The notes under the pieces: generated by a model | The model's database searches: none | Told to the model about the DNA's origin: nothing | The model's input: the letters and a program-made list of their open reading frames with translations, nothing else | NCBI GenBank assembly: GCA_947455595.1 | Contig: CANGOP010000001.1 | Location: forward strand, 186,001-250,000 | From: Gammaproteobacteria bacterium | GTDB taxonomy: Bacteria; Pseudomonadota; Gammaproteobacteria; Steroidobacterales; Steroidobacteraceae | Direction of reading: 5' to 3' | Length of the DNA: 64,000 nt | Program-made: the position numbers and the translations under genes | Shown: positions 8,940 to 17,779 of the stretch, piece after piece | Position numbering within the stretch: the stretch's first letter is position 1 | Layout: each line of letters opens with the position of its first letter

Positions 8940-11128
8940 GTATCGGCAACCGCTGACAACACGACGTCTTTTCCATCTGGCAGTAAGGCGATACCGGAGT
9001 CTGTGAGCAGTCCCAATACGAGCGGACCTTGCTCCGTTCGCCCTTTGGCAAACACAAAGCGAACGAGGGTGGGATCTCCAGCCGGCCGACTGATGAACCA
9101 CACCGCGTCGCCCGATACGAGGAGGTTGCGCCAATCAATCGGAGATAATTCACCGGTGAGAAATTGATCATCACCACCAGGTGCTGTACTCCGTTGCCAG
9201 AGACCCTTGCGATCAGGCCGAACGAAATACAACCACTGCCCATCTGTCGACTCCTGGCCGGCAAGACCGCCTTCTGCCGTCAATTGCTCAGCAGGGCCGC
9301 CGTCGATTCGTTGGCGGAAGAGTTGCCAACGCTTTCCCTGCCGGGTGGAACTGAAATACAACGTCTTTCCGTCGTGCGACCAGGCTGGAGCGTGACTTTC
9401 CCCATCTCCGTTGACGCGTGTCTCAGAGCCGTTGCCGGAGATATCGGCCAAATAGACATCGAGATGTCCTTTGCTGACCGCGGTGAAGGCAACCGTCTTG
9501 CCATCTGGTGAGATCCGCGGCGTTTCAATGTAGTCGTAAGCGCCCTTCGTGATCGGTCGAGGTACGCCGTCCGGCATATTGGCGACGTAGAGTCGATCTT
9601 GATCACCAAGATTCGAGACATAGACGCCTAGGTGGCCATCGTTAGACAGTGAAAGTCCACGCTCTAATGCGGTTCCGCGGCGAAAGTCATGGCCTGGTGA
9701 CTCAGTATCGGTTGAATAACGGACGAATCGCGTGGTGACTCGCCAATGCTCATAGGCAAGTCCGCGGCCATCATCGGTCACAACCGGTCGTCGTTGTGGA
9801 TCGGTCGATGGCACTAATCGCTCCGCCGGGGCTCCATCCATTCGTATGCGCCACAAGCCATCTTCGCCGCGTCGCGACGATGAAACCACGATTGAGTGGC
9901 CGCCCTGTTCCCAAGCGGTGCCATTGATGGGGGCGAAGTCGAACGTCATCCTCACGGGTTTGCCTGAATCAAACTCCAATACCTGCAAATCTTCCGAACC
10001 GGCAGTTCGAGTTCTGACGAAGGCAAGCCGTTTACCCGTTGTCGACAGCGCGGGCTGGGAGTCACCGGGCATGCCGACGGTCGGCTGCGTAACCCCGTAC
10101 ACTTTATTATCGGCCAAGTTGGTTAGTACGATTTGACCAGGAGATTCCCAGCTGTTTCGGTGGGCGAACGTAATGGCGCTGCCGTCGCGAGACCAGGCCA
10201 TTTGACCGGCACTTCGAAATTCACAGTCTCCAATGCGATGCTCGCCGCCACCAGTCGCTGCGACCAGCATCACGGCGCAACCGTCGGCACCACGCCGAGT
10301 AAAAGCGATTTGTCCGCCTTTTGGAGCCCAGACAGGATTCTCGTCCCGGCCGGGCCCATCGGTCAGCGCATGCGCCTCACCCGTTTCAATGGAGCGGATA
10401 TATAACTTCTGGGATCCGTCCAGTTTCAGCCAGCTGTAGACGATCCTCGATCCATCCGGTGAAAAGCTCGGTGATAACTGTTGACCGGGCTCATGGGCGA
10501 TCACGACGGTTTTGATCACCTGTCCGTACAGAACGCCCTCACGCCGCTCAACCAATAAGATCAATACGAGTGCCAGTGCGATCACAACCCCGATGGCGGC
10601 ACCGAAAGCTAAGCCTCGGCGCCGTCCGCGCCCCAGATACGCACGGACGGTCCGCGTTTCCATCCGCATCGGAGCGTCCGGATCGGGTTCTGGTACCTGC
10701 GACCGCCCTTCAATCGGCTGTCCTATTTCGAATGCGTAGCCGTCATTGGGCGTGTTCAGCAGACGTACCGATCCATCGTCTCCCAGCACTCGCCGCAGAA
10801 AGCTCGTGATGCGCCGCAACTTTGCCGGGTGATTTTCCGGGCGTACCGGTCCATAAAGATGCAAGCACAGCGTGTCACGACGGATCCCTTCCGACCCTGC
10901 TTGATGGATCAGGATGATGGCCTTGAGTACCTGTTCATCGAGTTCAAAAGCGCGGTGTTCTCGACGCAGACACGCTCCTTTGACCTCAACCTGCCAGGTC
11001 CCAAGCGAAAAGTCGGCATAGCCTGATAGTTCAATCGGCGGCGGCAAAGGACCGCGTGACCAGTTGATATTCTGGGCTGCCCTCTTCTGGCGAACGATGT
11101 CGAGGAAGCCGGTCGGCTTCTTTTTCAT
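8906..11128 (-). CDS. CadC-like membrane-bound winged-helix regulator with TolB-type beta-propeller
   Basis: The 740-residue product has an OmpR/CadC-type winged-helix DNA-binding domain (about residues 45-135; FELDEQVLKAI, LRRVLGDDGS, PNDGYAFEI), one transmembrane segment (about 172-192, preceded by a run of arginines) and a periplasmic region built from PD40/TolB-like repeats (SFSPDGSRIVYS, ISPDGKTVAFT, WSHDGKTLYFSS and others). This is the layout of one-component regulators that sense a periplasmic signal and bind DNA while membrane-anchored. Its ATG overlaps the stop of the upstream prolyl oligopeptidase gene (ATGA), so the two are translationally coupled and probably work together. Target genes and signal are unknown. 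Confidence 0.88.
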   Translation of the reverse strand: MKKKPTGFLDIVRQKRAAQNINWSRGPLPPPIELSGYADFSLGTWQVEVKGACLRREHRAFELDEQVLKAIILIHQAGSEGIRRDTLCLHLYGPVRPENHPAKLRRITSFLRRVLGDDGSVRLLNTPNDGYAFEIGQPIEGRSQVPEPDPDAPMRMETRTVRAYLGRGRRRGLAFGAAIGVVIALALVLILLVERREGVLYGQVIKTVVIAHEPGQQLSPSFSPDGSRIVYSWLKLDGSQKLYIRSIETGEAHALTDGPGRDENPVWAPKGGQIAFTRRGADGCAVMLVAATGGGEHRIGDCEFRSAGQMAWSRDGSAITFAHRNSWESPGQIVLTNLADNKVYGVTQPTVGMPGDSQPALSTTGKRLAFVRTRTAGSEDLQVLEFDSGKPVRMTFDFAPINGTAWEQGGHSIVVSSSRRGEDGLWRIRMDGAPAERLVPSTDPQRRPVVTDDGRGLAYEHWRVTTRFVRYSTDTESPGHDFRRGTALERGLSLSNDGHLGVYVSNLGDQDRLYVANMPDGVPRPITKGAYDYIETPRISPDGKTVAFTAVSKGHLDVYLADISGNGSETRVNGDGESHAPAWSHDGKTLYFSSTRQGKRWQLFRQRIDGGPAEQLTAEGGLAGQESTDGQWLYFVRPDRKGLWQRSTAPGGDDQFLTGELSPIDWRNLLVSGDAVWFISRPAGDPTLVRFVFAKGRTEQGPLVLGLLTDSGIALLPDGKDVVLSAVADTQVDIELATLQ

Positions 11129-13320
11129 GGCGCAACCTCAAAGCCGGTATGCGCGGCCGCAAATGCCCATTGCTCGGCGTAATCCTCAACCTGCATCCAA
11201 ATGGGCCGGTCATTACCGTGACCGGCGCGCGTTTCAACGCGCAACAGGATCGGATTCTGGCAATTGGGCGGCTGAGCAGCCTGCAAGGCTGCTGCGAACT
11301 TGTAGCTATGCCACGGCACGACACGGTCATCATGTTCAGCGGTTGTGACCAGTGTGGCCGGGTAGCACGCGCCCGTGCGCACGTTGTGCACCGGAGAATA
11401 AGCTCGCAGCGCCGAGAACTCGGCGGGTTCCTCCGATAAGCCGAAGTCCGAGGACCACCCGCGAGCATTGGCGCTGGCTGTCTGATATCTCAGCATGTCC
11501 ATGACCCCTACGGCCGGAAGCGCTGCTGCAAATAGGTCAGGTCTCTGGGTCAGAGTAGCACCCACGAGCAGACCACCATTACTGCGTCCACGGATCACGA
11601 GATGTTCGCGGCTCGTCCAACCATTTTTCTGCAGCCATTCGGCTGCAGCAATGAAATCATCGAAGACGTTCTGTTTTTGAAGCTTTGTTCCTGCTTTATG
11701 CCAAGCTTCGCCGTACTCAGAGCCCCCACGGAGATTCGCGACAGCATAAACCCCGCCCTTCTCGAGCCAGACCGCGACCGGAACACTGAATGCGGGTAGC
11801 TGGGGCAAATTAAATCCTCCGTAGCCATACAGCATCGTTGGATTTTTACCGTCGCGCGAAACATCGCGCCGGTGCGTGATGTACATCGGAATTTTGGTGC
11901 CATCTTTCGACGGGTAGAAGACCTGCTCTGTCACGTAGGCCTGCGCGTTGAATGCGACTGTCGGCGCTCGGAATAAATGGGACGACAGGTCTTTTAAATC
12001 AAGCCGATAAATCGCCTGAGGCGTGAGGTAATCCGTGTAAGCGTAGTACAAGACACTCGCATCGCGATCGCCATCAAACCCGACGGCTTCTCCGAGACCT
12101 GGCAAGTGCAAGTCCTGAATGTGGCCAGCCGTGTCGGCGACGCGCACGACAGAGTGCGCATCTTTCAAATATCGAATGAAAAACTGCTGGGACGAAAACT
12201 GTACGCCATCAATGGCTTCGTCTGCTTCTGGAACGACTGTGCGCCAAGACGCCTTGTTGGGGTGATGGCGGTTAACGGCAATGATTCGTCCATTTCCGGC
12301 ATCAGCAGTGGTGAGAAAGTAATACGTATCCCCTTCATTGCCCAAATAGTCGTATCGGGCATCGTAGTCAGCTAGAAACGGTACGGCGTCAGCATCCGGA
12401 TCACTCAGGTCCAGCAATGAAACACCGCTCTGCGCGTAGCCATCCGATATATGGATAACCAGTTGATGACCGTCGTCACTGACCGTCGCGTAGGGGTTGC
12501 GAGTGGTGTGATTGGTGACCGCGTAGACGAACCGGTCCGAATCCTGCGGCGTTCCGAGTGTGTGATACCAGATGCTGACTTGGCGAGAGTCGTCTCCGCC
12601 TTGACCATCTTCCCGAACGGGGTAGCGGGAGTAGTAAAAGCCATGGCTATCATGACCCCAACCAATACCGGTGAATTTCACCAAGCCGATAGACTCGGGA
12701 AGATCCTCTCCCGTCATGACTGACCGGATGTGGACAGTCTTCCAGTCCGTCCCGCCATCCGACGTGGTGTAAGCAAGTACAGATCCATCGGGTGAAATCG
12801 TATAGCCCGACAAGGCTGTCGCATGATCCTTCGAGAGCCCATTCGGATCGAGTAAAACCCTCGGCGCACCGTTTGCCTTATCCAGAACAGTCAGGACGCT
12901 TTGATCTTGAGCGCCATCGTTATGAAGATAAAACAATCGACCGGCGTGTTCTTCAGGTACGACGTAGGAATGCCCGCCAGACAGTGATGCCCCAAATCGT
13001 TCGTAGTTCCAAAGCGCGAGCATGCGTTGGCGGAAGTGCTCGCGGCTCGTGAGGCTTGCCAGTTTTGGCTTCGTGTAGGCGTTTTGGGCCTCAACCCAAG
13101 CATGCACTGTCGGGGCCTCGAGCTCCTCCAGCCATCGGTAGGGATCCGATACCGATACCCCATGGTAGATGTCCGTCTGCGGAGTCGTCGCGGTCAAGGG
13201 CGGTCGGCTTACGACCGCGTTAGGCTTCAGTGGGGCTGTGCTGCATGCAGCGACGAGCAAGCCGATCGCGAACTGACCGATGGCGGACAAATGGCGGTAG
13301 CGCATGGGGTCGACTCTCAT
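11125..13320 (-). CDS. Prolyl oligopeptidase (S9A) lipoprotein
   Basis: Serine peptidase of the prolyl oligopeptidase family, 731 residues. N-terminal lipoprotein signal with lipobox LVAAC near residue 26, so it is probably periplasmic and lipid-anchored. The seven-bladed propeller occupies about residues 120-470. The C-terminal alpha/beta hydrolase domain has the nucleophile motif GRSNGG, the Asp in EHDDRVVPWHS and the His in RAGHGND. The start could also be the Met five codons downstream (MRYRHLS). It leads an apparent two-gene operon with the CadC-like regulator. Such enzymes cut short proline-containing peptides; the physiological substrate is not deducible. Confidence 0.92.
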   Translation of the reverse strand: MRVDPMRYRHLSAIGQFAIGLLVAACSTAPLKPNAVVSRPPLTATTPQTDIYHGVSVSDPYRWLEELEAPTVHAWVEAQNAYTKPKLASLTSREHFRQRMLALWNYERFGASLSGGHSYVVPEEHAGRLFYLHNDGAQDQSVLTVLDKANGAPRVLLDPNGLSKDHATALSGYTISPDGSVLAYTTSDGGTDWKTVHIRSVMTGEDLPESIGLVKFTGIGWGHDSHGFYYSRYPVREDGQGGDDSRQVSIWYHTLGTPQDSDRFVYAVTNHTTRNPYATVSDDGHQLVIHISDGYAQSGVSLLDLSDPDADAVPFLADYDARYDYLGNEGDTYYFLTTADAGNGRIIAVNRHHPNKASWRTVVPEADEAIDGVQFSSQQFFIRYLKDAHSVVRVADTAGHIQDLHLPGLGEAVGFDGDRDASVLYYAYTDYLTPQAIYRLDLKDLSSHLFRAPTVAFNAQAYVTEQVFYPSKDGTKIPMYITHRRDVSRDGKNPTMLYGYGGFNLPQLPAFSVPVAVWLEKGGVYAVANLRGGSEYGEAWHKAGTKLQKQNVFDDFIAAAEWLQKNGWTSREHLVIRGRSNGGLLVGATLTQRPDLFAAALPAVGVMDMLRYQTASANARGWSSDFGLSEEPAEFSALRAYSPVHNVRTGACYPATLVTTAEHDDRVVPWHSYKFAAALQAAQPPNCQNPILLRVETRAGHGNDRPIWMQVEDYAEQWAFAAAHTGFEVAP

Positions 13321-13364
13321 AGCGAGGACCGCATCCTAGCAGGTCGAACAGACCTGCTGCCCGG

Positions 13365-13973
13365 TCAGGCCGCTGCGCTGGGTCGACCTTTGATAGTGCC
13401 GTACCAGCGGGATAGGTTCGGCCACTCATGACTGACCCGAATGCCCACTACCTTTCCGAAATCGGCTGCGGCGAACCCAACAATATCGGCCATGCTGAAC
13501 GATGGGCGAGCGATGAAGTCCTTACCCTCGAGTGCTCGATCTAGGGCCGCCAATTCTTCCAATACTTGGGCTCGCGCAACGTCTCCGTACGCGGGTACCT
13601 GCGGGATACGGCCCGCCCAGAAGGAGTGGGAATGACGGAAAACGTGCGTCATCGGGACATAGAGCCGAAACATCAGGCGATCAATCCAGCGATTGACCTC
13701 GGCACGCTCGTCGGTGCTGATCCCAAAAAGGTCTGGCCCGCTGTGGGTTTCATCCAGATACCGGCAGATTGCTAGCGATTCCGTTAGCAGTCGTCCATCC
13801 GGTAATTCGAGAACAGGCGTTTCACCTACCGGGTTTACGGCAAGAAAATCTGGCGAATGCGTTTCATTCTTTTGGATATCGACGTTGACGAGTTCTAACG
13901 CAATGCCCTTTTCGGCCGCGTACATTCTCACGCGACGCGGGCTCGGAGCGTGGGGGCTGTTATACAGTTTCAA
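13365..13973 (-). CDS. Glutathione S-transferase family protein
   Basis: A 202-residue protein with an N-terminal thioredoxin-like GST domain (MKLYNSPHAPSPRRVRMYAAEK, then VNPVGETPVLELPDG with the cis-Pro and LTESLAICRYLDE with the glutathione-binding E-S pair) and an all-helical C-terminal domain (FIARPSFSMADIVGF-type N-capping motif). A Ser in the SPHAP segment may be the catalytic residue. The ATG overlaps the stop of yacG (ATGA), making it the last gene of the pil-coaE-zapD-yacG run. Substrate unknown. Confidence 0.9.
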   Translation of the reverse strand: MKLYNSPHAPSPRRVRMYAAEKGIALELVNVDIQKNETHSPDFLAVNPVGETPVLELPDGRLLTESLAICRYLDETHSGPDLFGISTDERAEVNRWIDRLMFRLYVPMTHVFRHSHSFWAGRIPQVPAYGDVARAQVLEELAALDRALEGKDFIARPSFSMADIVGFAAADFGKVVGIRVSHEWPNLSRWYGTIKGRPSAAA

Positions 13974-14161
13974 GTGGTTTCATCCTCGTCGGAGCTGAAC
14001 TCGATGGGCAGTTCCTCGCCCTTGATGCGATGTTTCTCGGTGAGCCAATCACCCAGATCGATCAACTGGCACCGTTCGCTGCAGAACGGCCGGTATGGAT
14101 TCGCTTCGTTAGCTGAATACTGGCGCCCGCACGATGGGCAGCGGCGTACGCGATTGTTCAC
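13970..14161 (-). CDS. yacG: DNA gyrase inhibitor YacG
   Basis: A 63-residue zinc protein with the CPSCG and FCSERCQLIDLGDWL motifs that hold the four-cysteine zinc site of YacG. The family binds GyrB and blocks its DNA binding. The C-terminal tail is acidic (FSSDEDETT), as in homologues. It lies 4 bases after zapD and its stop overlaps the GST start. The coaE-zapD-yacG order is classical in gammaproteobacteria. Confidence 0.95.
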   Translation of the reverse strand: MNNRVRRCPSCGRQYSANEANPYRPFCSERCQLIDLGDWLTEKHRIKGEELPIEFSSDEDETT

Positions 14162-14165
14162 AGAT

Positions 14166-14969
14166 TCAGTTACAGCAACCCAATACGAACGGAATGTCTT
14201 CCGTCGCCTGGACCGCTCGACTCTGTGCGTCGACCCACCGCAAGAAACGGATGCTACAGCGATGTAGTCCCCCGCTGATCTCTGGATGTAGCCCGCTTTC
14301 CGCTGGCAAGGTAATCCGCAGCAACTGGATGGGGGTGTCGCGTTCGAACACTAGATGGAAGTTTCCTTCCCGTGCCGTTTCGGGTCTTGCGCGTACATTT
14401 TCTCGGGTCAACCAGAGGACATCTTGTACGGCTTCACACAGGGGCCGAAGTACCTCGAGCCAGGAGGCAAAATCCGCCTTGCGCACCTCATCAGGTAGGC
14501 GTAACCAGTGCGTGTATCCGGGGAGGTCAAACTCACAGGTCCCGCCGGGAATCGTGCTGCGGTGTTTGATCGCTGCGAGAAATTCGTTGTCGCGCAATTT
14601 GGCAATGGCAGTCATGGACGTCGCTTGCAGATCATCCCGACGCTGCAGCATTTGGTTCATGACCGACCGTAAGCGTGTCGCGTCGACGCCGGGTCGATTT
14701 TGATACTCGCGCAACATTTGAATCCGGCGCTCGAGTTCCTTGAGGACCTCTGCCTTCGGATCGCCACGCGATGTGATCGCGAAGATTTCGAGCAAGCTTT
14801 GAATAGCAGCTCGCATCCCCCAGGTCGTTGGGGCATCCCGATGGTAGGAGACTTGCTGGTAAAGAAACTCGAGGCGCAGGAACATGCGCAGCCGTTCATT
14901 CAGTGGCTGCTCAAACGTCACCGTCCGCGGGGGAGGTGGGGGTTGTTCCTCGACCAAGGGCAACTGCAT
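14166..14969 (-). CDS. zapD: Cell division protein ZapD
   Basis: A 267-residue DUF1342/ZapD protein, which bundles FtsZ filaments at the division site. Visible family motifs are TFEQPLNERLRMFLRLEFL at the N-terminus (after a proline-rich stretch), a helical middle part, and the beta-rich C-terminal half (FDLPGYTHWLRLP, ISGGLHRCSIRFLRW). Between coaE and yacG, as in E. coli. The run of five prolines near residue 10-14 is unusual but lies before the domain. Confidence 0.93.
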   Translation of the reverse strand: MQLPLVEEQPPPPPRTVTFEQPLNERLRMFLRLEFLYQQVSYHRDAPTTWGMRAAIQSLLEIFAITSRGDPKAEVLKELERRIQMLREYQNRPGVDATRLRSVMNQMLQRRDDLQATSMTAIAKLRDNEFLAAIKHRSTIPGGTCEFDLPGYTHWLRLPDEVRKADFASWLEVLRPLCEAVQDVLWLTRENVRARPETAREGNFHLVFERDTPIQLLRITLPAESGLHPEISGGLHRCSIRFLRWVDAQSRAVQATEDIPFVLGCCN

Positions 14970-15010
14970 CCCTTATTTTGCGCAGGGTTTTGGCACCCGG
15001 TAAACCATTT

Positions 15011-15631
15011 TCAGCAGATTTCCGCCCTATTTCGGTGCGCCATTGCCAACGCACGGTACTGCTCATGGAGTTTTTGAACCTTGGCCCCGAGGTCCGCGAG
15101 CGAACCCGTGTTGTCGATGATGTCGTCTGCGCGAGAGATTCTGGCTTCCCGGCTAGCCTGAGCGGCCAAGATCGCTTCAGCGCCGGCTTGGGTTTCGCCG
15201 TCGCGAGCGAGCAACCGAGTCAGTTGGACATCCCGCGGGCAGTCCACGACCAGGACGCGGTCGACTGGAATCCGTCCGCCTTCCACCAGAAGCGGAATGG
15301 CGAGGACGCAATAAGGGGCCCGAACCTCGGCTATCCGGGCCGCTAAAAGCGCGTGGATACGGGGATGGACGATGGATTCAAGGTCCTGGCGCGCCTTTGG
15401 GTCCGTAAAGACGATCGTCCGCAGTGTCCGCCGATTCAAGGACCCGTCCGCCTGCAGAATACCGCGCCCAAATCTCGCAGCGACGGCGGCGAGGCCGTCT
15501 GACCCTGGCGCTACCGCTTCCCGGGCTAAGACGTCGGTATCGATGACGGGGACGCCCAACTGCTCGAAGCAAGCGCTGACCGCTGACTTGCCGCTGGCAA
15601 TTCCGCCTGTCAGGCCAACCCGGAAAGTCAT
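15011..15631 (-). CDS. coaE: Dephospho-CoA kinase
   Basis: Catalyses the last step of coenzyme A synthesis, phosphorylating the 3'-hydroxyl of dephospho-CoA. The 206-residue protein has the P-loop GLTGGIASGKS at residues 6-16, the substrate motif VIDTDVLAREAV, and the lid region with HPRIHALL. The length is standard. It follows pilD after 3 bases, so the prepilin peptidase and coaE are cotranscribed, a well-known arrangement. Confidence 0.95.
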   Translation of the reverse strand: MTFRVGLTGGIASGKSAVSACFEQLGVPVIDTDVLAREAVAPGSDGLAAVAARFGRGILQADGSLNRRTLRTIVFTDPKARQDLESIVHPRIHALLAARIAEVRAPYCVLAIPLLVEGGRIPVDRVLVVDCPRDVQLTRLLARDGETQAGAEAILAAQASREARISRADDIIDNTGSLADLGAKVQKLHEQYRALAMAHRNRAEIC

Positions 15632-15634
15632 TAC

Positions 15635-16546
15635 TTAATGACCGAAGGGCCACCACGGGGCGACCGTCTCGTGGGGGTACACGAGGACCAGCCATCCTGC
15701 GACAGCGAGAAATGGGCCGTAAGGGATGGGCTCCCGGCGACCATGCCGGCCGAGCGCGATCAATCCAATGCCGATGATGGAGCCGGCGAGGGCCGACAGC
15801 AAAATGATGGGCAACAGGACGCTCCATCCGCCAAAAGCGCCCAGAGCGGCCAGTAACTTGAAGTCCCCGTAGCCGAAGCCCTCTCGGCCGGTCAGTAACC
15901 GGAATCCATGATGCACGCTCCACAAGGATAAGTACCCGGCAACCGCGCCAACGATCGCTTCCGATGGAGAGACGGGGAATGCCCCGGTGGAGTGCCCAAA
16001 CATCACGGCCAGCAAGAGGCCCATCCACATCAGCGGCAAGGTCAGTTCATCGGGCAAGTACTGGGTATCGAGATCAATCCCACTGAGCGCGATCAGGTAC
16101 CAAGTCAACACAAGTCCGGCGAGCGCTTCGATACCAAATCCAAAGTGCCAAGCGATCAAACCGCTCATTGTGCCGGCCAACAGCTCAACGGCGGGATACC
16201 GGACGGAAATGGGATGGCGACAGTGACGGCATCGGCCGCCCAGTAAGAGATAACTGATGACCGGCACGTTGTCTCGGGCCGTGATTTTCCCTGAGCATGT
16301 CGGGCAGTTCGACAATGGGTAGGCCAGATCATAGCGCGGCGTCTTGGGTAATTCGGCGCCGGCTGGCGCATCAAGCAATGTGCAATCCGCTCGCCAACGC
16401 GCATGCAGCATCTTCGGTAAGCGATGAATGACGACGTTGAGGAAACTTCCGATCACCAACCCGAGGACAACACAGACCGCGACAAATGCACTGGTCGATG
16501 AACGTAGTAGTTCGATGATGTCCAAGGCCTTAGACCACAGAGCCAA
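15635..16546 (-). CDS. pilD: Type IV prepilin peptidase / N-methyltransferase PilD
   Basis: Inner-membrane aspartyl protease that cleaves the leader of type IV prepilins and N-methylates the new N-terminus. The 303-residue protein has the four cysteines of the cytoplasmic zinc-binding loop (C81, C84, C106, C109) and the two catalytic aspartates Asp158 (SGIDLD) and Asp228 (GYGDFK), with about eight membrane segments. The start overlaps the end of pilC by 17 bases, suggesting translational coupling. Confidence 0.95.
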   Translation of the reverse strand: MALWSKALDIIELLRSSTSAFVAVCVVLGLVIGSFLNVVIHRLPKMLHARWRADCTLLDAPAGAELPKTPRYDLAYPLSNCPTCSGKITARDNVPVISYLLLGGRCRHCRHPISVRYPAVELLAGTMSGLIAWHFGFGIEALAGLVLTWYLIALSGIDLDTQYLPDELTLPLMWMGLLLAVMFGHSTGAFPVSPSEAIVGAVAGYLSLWSVHHGFRLLTGREGFGYGDFKLLAALGAFGGWSVLLPIILLSALAGSIIGIGLIALGRHGRREPIPYGPFLAVAGWLVLVYPHETVAPWWPFGH

Positions 16547-17753
16547 GTTTGAAGATCGGCAGATACATGGCGATCACAAGCCCACCGATCAAGACTCCCA
16601 GCACGAGCATGATCAAAGGTTCGAGCAGACTGGCCATCGAATCTACTGCGGAGTCGACTTCCAATTCGTAAAAATCAGCAACCTTGCCGGCCATTTGATC
16701 GAGAGAGCCCGACTCTTCGCCGACGGCGATCATTTGCACCACCATATTGGGAAACAATCCGGTGTTTTCCATGGCGCGTTGTAAGCGCTGGCCGGTGGCA
16801 ACTTCGTCTTTCATCTTCAGCACAGCGGTTTCATAAACGATGTTGCCCGTTGCGCCGGCAACGGAATTGAGAGCTTCAACCAGTGGCACGCCTGCAGAGA
16901 AGGTGGTCGCCAGCGTGCGCGCATAACGTGCTATCGCGGCCTTCACGAGGATCGGTCCAATGACCGGAAGACGTAAGGAAAGCCGGTCCATTCGCTCCTG
17001 CAAAGGGCGAGAGCGTTTCAAGACGTACATGAATAGCCAGCCTCCGCCACCGATCAAAATCGCGAGGCTCCAGCCGTCATGTTGCACAAAACGGGACATG
17101 TTGATGACGATTTGGGTAAACGGAGGCAGGTCTGCTCCAAATCCCTTAAATAGATCCTCAAACTGCGGGATGACGAAGATGAGAAGGATCGTCGTAACAA
17201 TCACGGCTATCGCCATAACTGCAATGGGGTAAAACAGCGCTTTCTTGATTTTCTTCTTAATCGCCTCGGTCTTTTCCTTATAGGTCGCGATCTTATCGAG
17301 AAGCGTTTCTAATGCGCCTGCGTGTTCACCGGCGTGTACAAGGTTGACCGACAGTTTGTCGAAATAAAGCGGGTGTTTGCCTAGGGCCTCTGCAAGCGTT
17401 AGGCCACTTTCGATCTGCGACTTGATATCAAGGAGCAGCGATTGCATGGCCGGTTTTTCATGACCGCTGCCCACGATCTCAAAGGCTTGGACGAGTGGTA
17501 TGCCGGCCGCTAGCATGGTCGCTAATTGGCGGAAAAAGACAGCGATGTCGCTGGCCGTCGCTTTTTTCGGGCCGCCCAATTCGACGGATCTTTTCTTAAC
17601 TTTCGTCGGTACTACGCCTTGCTTTTGCAGATCAAGCCAGACCGCATGCTTGTTGGAGGCGGTCGCGCTGCCGCGCACCTTGTTGCCGCGGCGATCTCGG
17701 CCTTCCCAGAGGAAGACCGTGGTTTTTTTCATAGGCTTGGTTGGAGAGGGCAT
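16530..17753 (-). CDS. pilC: Type IV pilus inner-membrane platform protein PilC
   Basis: A 407-residue T2SF/GspF-family protein that forms the inner-membrane platform on which PilB acts. Two repeated T2SSF domains are visible (FFRQLATMLAAGIPLVQAFEI near 72 and YARTLATTFSAGVPLVEALNS near 275), each followed by a membrane segment, with a last segment at the C-terminus (LLEPLIMLVLGVLIGGLVIAM). The start MPSPTKPMKK is kept because a GGAT element precedes it; the second Met has no visible ribosome binding site. It lies 26 bases after pilB. Confidence 0.95.
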   Translation of the reverse strand: MPSPTKPMKKTTVFLWEGRDRRGNKVRGSATASNKHAVWLDLQKQGVVPTKVKKRSVELGGPKKATASDIAVFFRQLATMLAAGIPLVQAFEIVGSGHEKPAMQSLLLDIKSQIESGLTLAEALGKHPLYFDKLSVNLVHAGEHAGALETLLDKIATYKEKTEAIKKKIKKALFYPIAVMAIAVIVTTILLIFVIPQFEDLFKGFGADLPPFTQIVINMSRFVQHDGWSLAILIGGGGWLFMYVLKRSRPLQERMDRLSLRLPVIGPILVKAAIARYARTLATTFSAGVPLVEALNSVAGATGNIVYETAVLKMKDEVATGQRLQRAMENTGLFPNMVVQMIAVGEESGSLDQMAGKVADFYELEVDSAVDSMASLLEPLIMLVLGVLIGGLVIAMYLPIFKLGSVV

Positions 17754-17779
17754 GAGTGAGATCCGATCTTATGCCTTCG

